NCBI RefSeq assembly: GCF_031453675.1
Contig: NZ_JAVIZX010000001.1
Location: 4,486,001 to 4,550,000 of the forward strand
DNA: 64,000 nucleotides
Direction: 5' to 3'
Source: Paracidovorax wautersii
Lineage (GTDB): Bacteria; Pseudomonadota; Gammaproteobacteria; Burkholderiales; Burkholderiaceae_C
The notes under the pieces are model-generated. The model did no database searches, was not told the origin of the DNA, and was given only the letters and a program-made list of their open reading frames with translations. This document shows positions 9,374-17,718 of this stretch, piece after piece (position 1 is the stretch's first letter; each line of letters opens with the position of its first letter). Made by a program: the position numbers and the translations under genes.

Positions 9374-10285
9374 ATGCAAGCGCTCTGGATGGTGTTGGCC
9401 GCGTTCCTGTTCGCCAGCATGGGCGTGTGCGTCAAGTTCGCCTCCGGCCACTTCAACGCGGCCGAACTGGTGTTCTACCGCGGCCTGATCGGCATGGCCA
9501 TCCTCTGGACGCTGGCGCGCTCGCAGCAGGTCCGCGTGGCCACGCGCTACCCCGGCATGCATGCGTGGCGCAGCCTCATCGGCGTGGTGTCGCTCGGCTC
9601 CTGGTTCTACGCCATCGCCCATCTGCCGCTGGCCACGGCGATGACGCTCAACTACATGAGCAGCGTGTGGATCGCCGCCTTCCTCATCGGCGGCGCCTTG
9701 CTGATGTGGCGGCCTTCGGGCGCCCAGCCGCGGCCGCCGCTGCAGGCGCCGCTGGTGCTCACCGTGCTCACCGGCTTCGTGGGCGTGATCCTCATGCTGC
9801 GTCCCAGCATCGGCGACCACCAGGGCTTTGCCGGCATGGTGGGCCTGCTGTCGGGCCTGACGGCCGCGTTCGCCTACATGCAGGTCGTGGCCCTGTCGCG
9901 CCTGGGCGAGCCCGAAACGCGCACCGTCTTCTACTTCGCCGTCGGCTCGGCCGTGGCGGGCGGCGTTGCCATGCTGTTCACCGGCATGTCGGACTGGCCC
10001 GGCTGGCCCGCGCTGTGGCTGCTGCCCATCGGCCTGCTGGCCGCGGGCGGCCAGCTGTGCATGACGCGCGCCTACTCCCGCGCCGGCTCACAGCGCGGCA
10101 CGCTGGTGGTGGCCAATCTGCAGTACTCCGGCATCGTCTTCGCCGCCATCTACAGCGTGGTGCTGTTCGGCGACGCGATTCCGCTGATCGGCTGGGTCGG
10201 CATGGTGCTCATCGTGGGCAGCGGCATCGTGGCCACGGTGCTGCGCGCCCGCGCCGCACCGGGCACGCCCGCGGAAGAGCATTGA
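9374..10285 (+). CDS. DMT superfamily transporter (EamA family)
   Basis: A 303-residue inner-membrane protein with about ten hydrophobic segments arranged as two EamA repeats (first half ending near ALLMWRPSG, second from about GFVGVILMLRPS). Family members export or import amino acids and other metabolites, and the substrate is not readable. I place the start at the ATG at 9374 because GAGGA precedes it; the upstream in-frame ATG at 9323 lies within the palindromic repeat and has no ribosome site. It stands alone, followed by the sulfurtransferase gene 125 bp later on the same strand. Confidence 0.88.
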   Translation: MQALWMVLAAFLFASMGVCVKFASGHFNAAELVFYRGLIGMAILWTLARSQQVRVATRYPGMHAWRSLIGVVSLGSWFYAIAHLPLATAMTLNYMSSVWIAAFLIGGALLMWRPSGAQPRPPLQAPLVLTVLTGFVGVILMLRPSIGDHQGFAGMVGLLSGLTAAFAYMQVVALSRLGEPETRTVFYFAVGSAVAGGVAMLFTGMSDWPGWPALWLLPIGLLAAGGQLCMTRAYSRAGSQRGTLVVANLQYSGIVFAAIYSVVLFGDAIPLIGWVGMVLIVGSGIVATVLRARAAPGTPAEEH

Positions 10286-10410
10286 GGCAAACAGTTCCTG
10301 GGGCCCTCCGGGCGCAGCCGTGGATCGCTGACGCGGCACCCGCCGACACGGCGCTGCACGGCCACGGCTGACACAATGGGGGCCGACTTCGACTTCCGTG
10401 TGACCCGCCC

Positions 10411-11322
10411 ATGACGTCCTCTTCCTCCTTCACCACGCTGATCACCGTCGCCGAGCTGCAGGCGCTGATGGACAGCGGCCGGCCGATGATGGTCTTCGAC
10501 TGCACGTTCGACCTGGCGCAGCCGTCGCTGGGCGGCGTGCGCTACCTCGAATCGCACATCCCCGGCGCGCTGCATGCCGATCTCGACCGCGACCTGAGCG
10601 CCAAGCACGGCGCGCCCGGCGCCGCCGGCACGCTGACCGCCACCGAGGGCGACATGCCCGCCTCCGGCGGCCGCCACCCCCTGCCCAACCGCGAGCGGCT
10701 GGCCACCTGGCTGTCGAGCATCGGCTTCGCCAACGACATGCAGGCCGTGGTCTACGACCGCAACGGCGCCAACTACTGCGGCCGGCTGTGGTGGATGCTC
10801 AAGTGGGCCGGCCACGACGCCGTGGCCGTGCTGGACGGCGGCCTGCAGGCCTGGACGGCCGCCGGCAAGCCGGTGGCCACCGGCGAGGAGCCCGCGCACT
10901 TCCAGTCCAACTTTGCCCTGGGCGAACCGCTGCGCCAGCTGGTCACGGCGGCGGAGGTGCAAACGCGGCTGGGCCAGCCCGGCCAGACCATCGTCGATGC
11001 GCGGGCCACTCCCCGCTACCGCGGCGAGGTCGAGCCGCTGGACCCGGTGGCCGGCCACATCCCCGGTGCGTTGAACCGGCCCTTCGGCCTCAACCTCGGT
11101 CCGGACGGCCACTTCAAGCCGGCCGAGGAACTGCGTGCCGAGTTCGAGGCGCTGCTGGACGGCCGTGCGCCCGCCACCGTGGTGCACCAGTGCGGCAGCG
11201 GCGTGAGCGCGATCCCCAACCTGCTCGCCATGGAGGTCGCCGGCCTCGGCCCGACCGCGCTCTTCGCCGGCAGCTGGAGCGAGTGGTGCAGCGATCCCTC
11301 GCGTCCGGTGGAACGCAGCTGA
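10411..11322 (+). CDS. sseA: Sulfurtransferase, 3-mercaptopyruvate type (tandem rhodanese)
   Basis: A cytosolic sulfurtransferase of 303 residues with two rhodanese domains. The C-terminal domain carries the active-site cysteine 261 in CGSGVSA, the loop sequence typical of 3-mercaptopyruvate sulfurtransferases (thiosulfate enzymes have CRKGVTA). The N-terminal domain shows the structural pattern ESHIPGALHADLDRDLS. After the loop the usual Cys-His is Ile-Pro here (CGSGVSAIPNLLAME), a small departure from E. coli SseA. It likely moves sulfur from mercaptopyruvate to cyanide, thiols or proteins. No operon partner is evident. Confidence 0.9.
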   Translation: MTSSSSFTTLITVAELQALMDSGRPMMVFDCTFDLAQPSLGGVRYLESHIPGALHADLDRDLSAKHGAPGAAGTLTATEGDMPASGGRHPLPNRERLATWLSSIGFANDMQAVVYDRNGANYCGRLWWMLKWAGHDAVAVLDGGLQAWTAAGKPVATGEEPAHFQSNFALGEPLRQLVTAAEVQTRLGQPGQTIVDARATPRYRGEVEPLDPVAGHIPGALNRPFGLNLGPDGHFKPAEELRAEFEALLDGRAPATVVHQCGSGVSAIPNLLAMEVAGLGPTALFAGSWSEWCSDPSRPVERS

Positions 11323-11719
11323 CGCCAGCCCGGCCACACGCGCAGGACAAGCTGCGGCAGGAACCGCGGAACGGCCGGCGCAGCCCCCTGCGCCAAGACC
11401 ACGCAGGCGCCGCGGTGCCGGCTAGTGCGGTCAACAGCGCTGCTACGCTCGCGCAGCGATGAGAATGCCTCTCAGAAACAACTAGAATCGACCGCGACTC
11501 TTTTTCCGTGGTGCGGGAGCGTGGACTGTCTGCCGGGCAGTGCTTCGCAAGCCCAGCCCCGGCCGCGGCTGCGATTCAGCCCGGCCGCTGCACCCTGCGG
11601 CGCCGGTGGACACCCATCGGCAGGAGTCACCCCTTACCAGCAACCCATGCCGATACGGTCTCCGGTCAGCACAGGCAGCCAGCGTTCCACAGCTTTCTTC
11701 CTGTCCGAGAGACCCTGCC
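11323..11719. other. Non-coding stretch before the TonB receptor; Fur-type site and long leader
   Basis: These 397 bp carry no convincing gene. The first ~135 bp show nothing. A Fur-like inverted repeat is at 11460-11474 and a TAGAAT hexamer, close to a -10 element, follows at 11483-11488. That would give a leader of about 225 nt before the receptor start. I looked for a cobalamin riboswitch there and did not find its conserved boxes. Confidence 0.5.
11460..11474. promoter_or_regulatory. Candidate Fur box upstream of the TonB receptor
   Basis: TGAGAAT-G-CCTCTCA is a 7-1-7 inverted repeat resembling the Fur consensus TGATAAT-n-ATTATCA. It lies just upstream of a -10 like TAGAAT (11483-11488), so Fur-Fe(II) binding would block the promoter. 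This suggests iron-repressed expression of the receptor. Confidence 0.6.
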
Positions 11720-13837
11720 ATGCGACTGCCTTCGCTGAGCCCGATCGCCGCCACCGCGGCCTTGCTACTGCTGCCTCTGGCGCCTTCCCAGGCACAGACG
11801 GCCGATGCCGCGCTGCCCGAAGTGCAGGTCAGCGACGCGCCGGACGGCAACACCGAAGGCAGCGGGCAGTACGTGGCGCGGGAGGTCGGCGTGGGCAAGA
11901 TGGGCCAGTCCGTGCGCGAGACACCGCAGTCGGTGTCCGTGGTCACCCGCCAGCGGCTGGAGGACCGCAACATCACCAAGGTCGAGGATGCCGTGAAGCA
12001 GGTGACCGGCGTCACCGTCACCCGCTTCGACGGCGCGGGCAACTACAACACCTTCCAGGCGCGCGGCTTCGATCTGGGCGCCATCCAGCTGGACGGCATG
12101 GCGATCCCGCAAGGGAACTACACCACGCTCGACACGGCCCTGTACGACCGCATCGAGGTGCTGCGCGGCCCCGCCGGACTGATCCAGGGCAGCAGCGAGC
12201 CGGGCGGCGCCGTCAACCTGGTGCGCAAGCGCGCCCGCGCCGGCCTGGGGCTCGCGGCCGATGTGGCTGCGGGGTCCTATGGTCTGCGCCGCGGCATGGT
12301 CGATGTCACCGGGGGGCTGAACGCCGAGGGCACGGTGCGCGCCCGCGTCGTGGCGGTGGCGGAGGACCGCGACAGCTTCGTGGACACGCTCTTCAACAAC
12401 AAGCGCGTGGGCTACGGCACGCTGGAGTGGGACCTGGCGCCCGGCACCACGCTGTCCGTCGGTGCGGCCCGGCAGCGGGTGAAATCGGTCATCGACCAGG
12501 GCCTGCCCTCGTACGCCGATGGGCGGCTGGCCGACCTGCCACGCTCGGCCTTCGCCGGCCTGCGCGCCAACCGGCAGGACCTGGAGACCACCGACCTGTT
12601 CGCCGAGCTGGAGCACCGGCTGGCGGGCGGGGGCGAAGTCCGCGCGTCCATCCGCGACGTGGACCGCGATGCGTTCTACGCGTCCGCGCGGGCCAACAGC
12701 GTGCTCTCGCCCAACGGGGACTTCACCATGCAGACGGTGGACGGGCTCACCCGGGTGCGCTCGCGCGCCTACGATCTCTTCGTGACCACGCCCTTCGCCC
12801 TGGGCGGCCGCACGCACCGCGCCCTGGTCGGCGTGTCGCGCAACGAAAGCAAGGCCTACGAGAACAACTTCGGTTTCGGCCCGAGCTTCAGAGCCAACCT
12901 GCTGCGCCCCGACTATGAGCGGCCCTATCCCGCGATCACGCTGCCGGGCTACAGCGCCATCACCACCCGCACCGAGAACGCGCTGTACGGGCAGGCGCAG
13001 CTGCAGGTGGCCGACCCGCTCAAGCTGCTGCTGGGCGGGCGCCTGAGCTGGGCCGACGTGGAAAGCCGCAGCACGTCCACCGGCGCCGTCACGTCGCGCT
13101 CGGCGCCCGGGCGGCAGTTCATTCCCAACGCCGCGGTGCTGTGGGACTTCCACCCGCAGATGACGGCCTACACCAGCTATACCGAGACCTTCGTCGTGCA
13201 GACGCCGCTCGATGCCGCGGGCCAGCTGCTCAAGCCCCGCACGGGGCGGCAGGTGGAGGTGGGCGTCAAGGGCGAGTTCCTCAACCGCCGCCTGCAGACC
13301 CACGCGGCGCTCTTTCGCATCGACGACGTGGGCCGTGCGATCACGGACCCGACGAATCCCACGGCCTCCATCGCCGGCGGCGAGGTGCGCGCCCAAGGCG
13401 CAGAGCTGGAGATCAGCGGCCAGATCGCACGCGGCTGGGACGTGCTGGCCGGCTATGCCTACACCGATACCGAGTACACCCGGGCCCCCATCACGCAGCA
13501 GGGCCAGGCATTCAGCACCTTTACCCCGCGCCACAGCGTGAACCTGGGCACCCGCTACGCCTTCGCCGGCGACCTGCTGCGCGGCCTGAGCCTGGGCGCC
13601 GGCGCGTCCTACCGCAGCGCGCAGTACGCGCAGAGCGGCAATGTGCGGCTCGCCACCGGCAACTACGCACTGTTCAATGCCGATGCGGCCTACCAGATCA
13701 ACGACCAGCTGTCGGTGAGCCTGTCCATCGACAACCTGCTGGACAAGAAGTACTACGAAAAGATCTCCAGCCCCGGCCGGCAGAACTTCTATGGCGAGCC
13801 CCGCCGCGTCACGGTGACGCTGAAGGCGCGCTACTGA
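11720..13837 (+). CDS. TonB-dependent siderophore receptor, FhuE/FpvA-like without signalling domain
   Basis: Outer-membrane gated channel of 705 residues that takes up a ferric siderophore using TonB energy. A signal peptide ends near PSQAQ (residue 26). There is no N-terminal STN domain, unlike the receptor at 62368, so no surface signalling is expected. The plug domain shows RETPQSVSVVTRQRLEDRN and the conserved DRIEVLRGPAGLIQG...GGAVNLV. The barrel ends RRVTVTLKARY with the terminal aromatic residue needed for outer-membrane insertion. The ATG at 11720 is preceded by a GAGAGA-like site; the frame is open upstream, but only this start gives a signal peptide. The DUF4198 gene follows at 128 bp. 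The siderophore is unknown. Confidence 0.9.
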   Translation: MRLPSLSPIAATAALLLLPLAPSQAQTADAALPEVQVSDAPDGNTEGSGQYVAREVGVGKMGQSVRETPQSVSVVTRQRLEDRNITKVEDAVKQVTGVTVTRFDGAGNYNTFQARGFDLGAIQLDGMAIPQGNYTTLDTALYDRIEVLRGPAGLIQGSSEPGGAVNLVRKRARAGLGLAADVAAGSYGLRRGMVDVTGGLNAEGTVRARVVAVAEDRDSFVDTLFNNKRVGYGTLEWDLAPGTTLSVGAARQRVKSVIDQGLPSYADGRLADLPRSAFAGLRANRQDLETTDLFAELEHRLAGGGEVRASIRDVDRDAFYASARANSVLSPNGDFTMQTVDGLTRVRSRAYDLFVTTPFALGGRTHRALVGVSRNESKAYENNFGFGPSFRANLLRPDYERPYPAITLPGYSAITTRTENALYGQAQLQVADPLKLLLGGRLSWADVESRSTSTGAVTSRSAPGRQFIPNAAVLWDFHPQMTAYTSYTETFVVQTPLDAAGQLLKPRTGRQVEVGVKGEFLNRRLQTHAALFRIDDVGRAITDPTNPTASIAGGEVRAQGAELEISGQIARGWDVLAGYAYTDTEYTRAPITQQGQAFSTFTPRHSVNLGTRYAFAGDLLRGLSLGAGASYRSAQYAQSGNVRLATGNYALFNADAAYQINDQLSVSLSIDNLLDKKYYEKISSPGRQNFYGEPRRVTVTLKARY

Positions 13838-13860
13838 TGGAGTCTCCGCCGGGATCTACA

Positions 13861-13915
13861 TCAAAAGTGCCGATAGCGCTTTCCACACAAGCGCATGCAG
13901 CTATCAAGTTAATAG
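13861..13915 (-). repeat. Dispersed palindromic repeat, copy C
   Basis: AGCGCTT at 13875-13881, a 7-bp loop and AAGCGCA at 13889-13895, followed by GCAGCTATCAAG, which is the family left arm reversed. It lies between the TonB receptor gene and the DUF4198 gene, within their probable common transcript. Confidence 0.8.
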
Positions 13916-13965
13916 TACACCTGCAACTTTCTTTTATTCATCCACCCTGCGCAAAGGAACAACCC

Positions 13966-14685
13966 ATGCCACTCCGCACCACCTCCCTGGCCGCCGCCCT
14001 GCTGCTGGCCTGTCTGGGCACCACCGCCCAGGCCCACCAGGTCTGGATCGAGCAATCGGCCAACCAGGCCCGCGTGCACTTCGGCGAGTACGCCGACAAC
14101 CTGCGCGAGACCTCGCCCGGCCTGCTCGACAAGTTCACCGGCGTGCCCGCGCTGGAGCTGCAGAGCGCGGGCGGCAAGGCCCAGCGCGTTCCGGGCGAAC
14201 GCACGGCCACCGCGTTCACCTACGCGCTGCCGGGCGCCACCGCCGACACGCTGTTCGCCGAGGCACCGTACCCGCTGATCGACCGCAGCAAGGGCGGCAA
14301 GCCCGCCCTGCTGTGGCGCCCCGCCGCGCGCTGGGTGGCCGGCCTGGGCCAGCCCGTGGCCGCCACCGCACCGCTGGACGTGGTGCCCACGGGCCGCGTC
14401 GGCGAACTGCGGGTGGTCTTCAACGGCCAGCCGCTGCCCAAGGCCCAGGTCACGCTGGTCGCACCCTCCGGCTGGGCCCGCGAGGCCATGACCGGCGCCG
14501 ACGGCACCGTGCAGTTCACCCTGCCGTGGAAGGGCCAGTACGTGGCCGAGGTGAAGCACTCCGACCCCACGCCGGGCGAGCGCAACGGAGAGAAGTTCGG
14601 CGAAACGAGCTACCTCACCTCGCTGACCTTCGCCCAGGCCGAAGGCATGGAATCGCCGGCGCTGCCGGCAGCGCCGCAACGCTGA
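13966..14685 (+). CDS. Periplasmic DUF4198 protein
   Basis: A 239-residue exported protein with signal peptide MPLRTTSLAAALLLACLGTT ending at AQAHQ. The mature protein begins HQVWIEQ and has the DUF4198 layout: an N-terminal beta domain and a second domain from about 145 (GELRVVFNGQPLPKAQVTLVA) resembling a carboxypeptidase-regulatory or transthyretin-like fold. Family members are associated with nickel, cobalt or other metal uptake and often accompany TonB receptors. Here it follows the receptor gene directly, so a role in the same uptake process is likely but unproven. AAAGGA at 13953-13958 supports the start. Confidence 0.83.
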   Translation: MPLRTTSLAAALLLACLGTTAQAHQVWIEQSANQARVHFGEYADNLRETSPGLLDKFTGVPALELQSAGGKAQRVPGERTATAFTYALPGATADTLFAEAPYPLIDRSKGGKPALLWRPAARWVAGLGQPVAATAPLDVVPTGRVGELRVVFNGQPLPKAQVTLVAPSGWAREAMTGADGTVQFTLPWKGQYVAEVKHSDPTPGERNGEKFGETSYLTSLTFAQAEGMESPALPAAPQR

Positions 14686-14787
14686 GGTTCGCAGCCCCGG
14701 CAGCGGACGCCGGGGTGGGCGCGCCTTCCCTGGACGTGACCGGATGCCGGGGCGCCTGCCACCGGCGCCGCCGCAGGGGGCGCGCCA

Positions 14788-15822
14788 TCACCCCAGCCAC
14801 CACTGGGCAGCCGCACCATACAGCGGAATGCCGAGCACCAGGTTGAAGGGGAAGGTAATGCCCAGCGACAGGCCCACGTAGAGCGCCGGCCGGGCCTCGG
14901 GCATGGCGTGGCGCAGCACGGCGGGCACGGCGATGTACGAGGCGCTGGCGCCCAGCACGGCCAGCAGCGTGGCCTCGGGCACGGCCAGGCCTGCGAGCTT
15001 GGCCAGGCCCAGGGCCAGCAACCCGTGCACCACCGGCCCCACCACCGCGAACAGGGCCAGCGGCAGGCGCTGCGGCCCGAGGCCGCCCAGGCCCGACAGG
15101 CTGCGCGCCGTCAGCAAGCCCATGTCGAGCAGGAAGAACGCCAGCAGGCCCTTGAACAGGTCCACGGTGAAGGGATGCATGGCCTGCTCGCCCTGCGCGC
15201 CGGTCACCAGCCCCACCAGCAGCGCGCCCAGCAGCAGCACGGCGCCACCGTCGGTGAGCGCTTCACGCAGCACCTGTGCCAGACGCGGCCCCTGCGGTGC
15301 CGGGGCGCTGACGCCCAGGGGGCCGCCTGCCAGCACGGCCTGCCCGTCCGCACGCACCGCCGCCGGCGCCGCCACGGGCTGGCGCAGCCACTGCGCCATC
15401 ACCACCGCCAGCACGATGGCGGGCGACTCCATCAGCGCCATCGCAGCGGCCATGTAGCCCCCGGCGGGCGTGCCCTGCTGTTCCAGCAGGTGGCTGGCCG
15501 TCACGAAGGTCACGGCGCTGACGCTGCCGTAGGTCGCGGCCACCGCCGCCGCGTCGAAGGGCGGCAGCAGCCTGCGCAGCACGCACCAGGCGATGGCCGG
15601 CACGGCCACGGCCAGCACCAGCGCGCAGCCCATGGCCGCGGAGACCTGGGCCGTCCAGCCCGATTGGGCCAGCGCGAAGCCACCCTTGAGGCCGAGCGCC
15701 ATGAGCAGATAGAGCGACAGGAAGCGCGACAGCGGCGCAGGCACCTCCAGGTTGGAGCGCAGCAGGCCGGCCGCCAGGCCGAGCACGAAGAACAGGATCG
15801 CAGGATCGAGGAGATGGTTCAT
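14788..15822 (-). CDS. SbtA-type sodium-dependent bicarbonate transporter family permease
   Basis: An integral membrane protein of 344 residues with about ten hydrophobic segments in two halves, the layout of the SbtA/DUF897 family. The N-terminus (NHLLDPAILFFVLGLAAGLL) and the half-repeat motifs (ALGLKGGFAL; FFLLDMGLLTA) match that family. Cyanobacterial SbtA imports bicarbonate with sodium; in a heterotroph the substrate may be bicarbonate for carboxylation or another anion. The ATG at 15822 is chosen because the hydrophobic sequence starts there; the longer open frame runs into the divergent regulator. It is divergent from the LysR gene, with 73 bp between starts carrying a palindrome, so the regulator probably controls it. 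Confidence 0.85.
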   Translation of the reverse strand: MNHLLDPAILFFVLGLAAGLLRSNLEVPAPLSRFLSLYLLMALGLKGGFALAQSGWTAQVSAAMGCALVLAVAVPAIAWCVLRRLLPPFDAAAVAATYGSVSAVTFVTASHLLEQQGTPAGGYMAAAMALMESPAIVLAVVMAQWLRQPVAAPAAVRADGQAVLAGGPLGVSAPAPQGPRLAQVLREALTDGGAVLLLGALLVGLVTGAQGEQAMHPFTVDLFKGLLAFFLLDMGLLTARSLSGLGGLGPQRLPLALFAVVGPVVHGLLALGLAKLAGLAVPEATLLAVLGASASYIAVPAVLRHAMPEARPALYVGLSLGITFPFNLVLGIPLYGAAAQWWLG

Positions 15823-15859
15823 GGGCCGCGATGCTAGGCCGCCGCGCCGATCTTGGAAA

Positions 15860-15874
15860 ATCGATACTATCGAT
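15860..15874. promoter_or_regulatory. LysR-type operator between the SbtA permease and LysR genes
   Basis: ATCGATA-C-TATCGAT is a perfect 7-1-7 palindrome and contains the LysR-type T-N11-A motif. It is 37 bp from the permease start and 21 bp from the regulator start, which fits joint control and autoregulation. Confidence 0.72.
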
Positions 15875-15895
15875 CCAACCCATCGGGATTTCTCT

Positions 15896-16801
15896 ATGCA
15901 TGCCACCTTCCGCCAACTGCAGCTGATGCTGGCCCTGGCCGAGACAGGTTCCGTCACCGGCGCCGCGCGCCACTGCCACGTGACCCAGCCCACGGCGTCC
16001 ATGCAGCTCAAGGAGCTGTCGGACGCGATCGGCCTGCCGCTGTACGAGCGTGTGGGCCAGCGCCTGCACCTCACGCAGGCGGGCGAGGCCGCGGCGCAGA
16101 CCGCGCGCGCCATTGCCGCCGAGTGGGAGACGCTGGAGCAGCGCGTGGCCGCGCTCAAGGGCGTGAGCCAGGGGCGCCTGCGCATCGCGCTGGCCAGCAC
16201 CGCCAAGTACTTCATCCCGCGCATGCTGGGGCGCTTCTGCGCCGAGCACCCGGGCGTGGACGTGGCGCTGCAGGTGCTCAACCGCGACGGCGTGGTGCAG
16301 CGCCTGCTGGCCAACGAGGACGACCTCTACATCCTCTCGATTCCGCCGCGCAACGTGCCGCACGACCGGCAGGTGCTGCTGGGCAATCCGCTGGTGGTGA
16401 TCGCCGCGCACGACCACCCGCTGGCCGCCCGCCGGCGCGTGCGGCTGGACCAGCTGGTCAAGGAGCCGTTCATCCTGCGCGAGACGGGCTCGGGCACGCG
16501 GCAGGCGACGGAAGAGCACTTCAAGGCCCTGGGTTTCGCGCCGCGCGTGCGGCTGGAGCTGGGCAGCAACGAGGCCATCAAGCAGTCGGTGGCGGCGCGC
16601 ATGGGGCTGGGGCTGGTATCGCGGCACGCGCTGGCGGCCGATCCGGCGAGCGAAGGCGTGGCGATCCTGCGCGCGGAGCGCATGCCCGTGCCCTCGTCGT
16701 GGTACGTGCTGTGGCCGCAGGGCAAGCGCCTCTCGCCCATCGCAGAGACCTTTCTGCGGCAGCTGCTGCAGCAGGCGCGTGGGTGGGAGGTGCACTCCTG
16801 A
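15896..16801 (+). CDS. LysR family regulator, CbbR/CmpR-like
   Basis: A 301-residue LysR-type transcription factor. The N-terminal winged helix-turn-helix is clear (FRQLQLMLALAETGSVTGAA, then CHVTQPTASMQLKELSD at about 29-45), followed by a linker helix and a periplasmic-binding-like effector domain from about residue 90 (GRLRIALASTAKYFIPRML). Its sequence character and its divergent SbtA-type neighbour recall CbbR/CmpR regulators of inorganic carbon uptake; that link is inference. The ATG at 15896 places the first helix correctly. The perfect palindrome in the shared promoter is its likely binding site. Confidence 0.9.
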   Translation: MHATFRQLQLMLALAETGSVTGAARHCHVTQPTASMQLKELSDAIGLPLYERVGQRLHLTQAGEAAAQTARAIAAEWETLEQRVAALKGVSQGRLRIALASTAKYFIPRMLGRFCAEHPGVDVALQVLNRDGVVQRLLANEDDLYILSIPPRNVPHDRQVLLGNPLVVIAAHDHPLAARRRVRLDQLVKEPFILRETGSGTRQATEEHFKALGFAPRVRLELGSNEAIKQSVAARMGLGLVSRHALAADPASEGVAILRAERMPVPSSWYVLWPQGKRLSPIAETFLRQLLQQARGWEVHS

Positions 16802-16837
16802 CACCGCAGCGCAGCCCCGGCGCCGGCGCCACAACTT

Positions 16838-16896
16838 CAGGCCAAATAGGCCTGCAGCGTTTTACCAGCAAGCGCAAACAGCTATAACTTCAATAG
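16838..16896 (-). repeat. Dispersed palindromic repeat, copy D
   Basis: AGCGTTT at 16856-16862, a 7-bp loop and AAGCGCA at 16870-16876, with the flank CAGCTATAACTTCAATAG. Read on the minus strand it matches copy G closely, including the tail AGGCC-ATTTGGC. It sits between the converging LysR and LysE-type genes. Confidence 0.75.
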
Positions 16897-16918
16897 CGAA
16901 TCATCAGCACAGGGTTGC

Positions 16919-17548
16919 TCAGCGGCCCGTGACCATCTTCACGCCCAGTCCCACGAAGACGGCGCCGGCGATGCGATCGAGCCACAGCCCCGCGCGGGGC
17001 CGACGGCCCAGCCAGGCGCCGATGCTGCCGGCGAAGTAGCCCAGCAGGCCGAACAGCACCGCCGCCTGCACGGTGAAGGCCAGCCCCAGCAGGCACAGCT
17101 GCAGCGCCACCTGGCCCTGCGCCGGCACCACGAACTGCGGCAGGAACGACAGGAAGAACAGCACCACCTTGGGATTGACCGCGTTGGCGAACATGCCCTT
17201 GAGGAACAGGCTGCGCAGTGACTGCGCGGGCGCCGCATCGGCGGACTGCACCCGCGCGCCGCCCGTGCTACGCAGCGCCTGGATGCCCAGCCAGATCAGG
17301 TAGCCGCCGCCCAGCCACTTGAGCGCCGTGAAGGCCACGGGCGAGGCGGCGATCAGCGCGCTCACGCCCACCACCGCCAGCAGCGTGTGGCTCAGGCAGC
17401 CGAGCGCGCAGCCCAGCCCGAACGCGATGCCCTGCCGGCGCCCCTTGGAGACCCCCACGCCCAGCACCATGAGGTTGTCGGGGCCCGGCGTGGCGGTGAT
17501 GAGCACGGCGGCGACGAGGAAGGCGAGGAGTTGGGCAGCGGTCAGCAT
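16919..17548 (-). CDS. LysE/RhtB family amino-acid exporter
   Basis: An inner-membrane exporter of 209 residues with six hydrophobic segments, the usual size for LysE/RhtB proteins. The conserved motif TATPGPDNLMVLGVGVSKG is at about residues 18-36 and NPKVVLFFLSFLPQFV in the middle. Members export amino acids such as lysine, homoserine or threonine; the substrate is unknown. I chose the ATG at 17548 because the first membrane segment begins there; a longer open frame to 17635 adds a hydrophilic stretch not found in the family. It is downstream of gabD on the same strand but separated by a terminator. Confidence 0.88.
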   Translation of the reverse strand: MLTAAQLLAFLVAAVLITATPGPDNLMVLGVGVSKGRRQGIAFGLGCALGCLSHTLLAVVGVSALIAASPVAFTALKWLGGGYLIWLGIQALRSTGGARVQSADAAPAQSLRSLFLKGMFANAVNPKVVLFFLSFLPQFVVPAQGQVALQLCLLGLAFTVQAAVLFGLLGYFAGSIGAWLGRRPRAGLWLDRIAGAVFVGLGVKMVTGR

Positions 17549-17616
17549 CGCCCGATGATACGCAGCAGTGCTGCGGGCTGCGCTGACCGGCGCTTCGCAG
17601 CCCGCGTCGAGCCCGC

Positions 17617-17652
17617 AAAAAAAAGAAGGCCGCACCTTGCGGCGTGGCCTTT
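17617..17652 (-). terminator. Intrinsic terminator of gabD
   Basis: Stem AAGGCC / GGCCTT (17626-17631, 17646-17651) with a run of eight A on the plus strand (17617-17624), which is a U-run for minus-strand transcripts. It is about 70 bp past the gabD stop. Confidence 0.8.
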
Positions 17653-17718
17653 CGTCGTCCTCTTGCCGGCGGGCGACCTGCGCATCACTGCGCAGGCGCG
17701 GGCCGCGGGGTCACGGAA

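Noticed and set aside
11490-11719. Cobalamin or other riboswitch in the TonB receptor leader
   Set aside because: I could not find the conserved boxes of a cobalamin riboswitch, and the Fur-like site argues for iron control.
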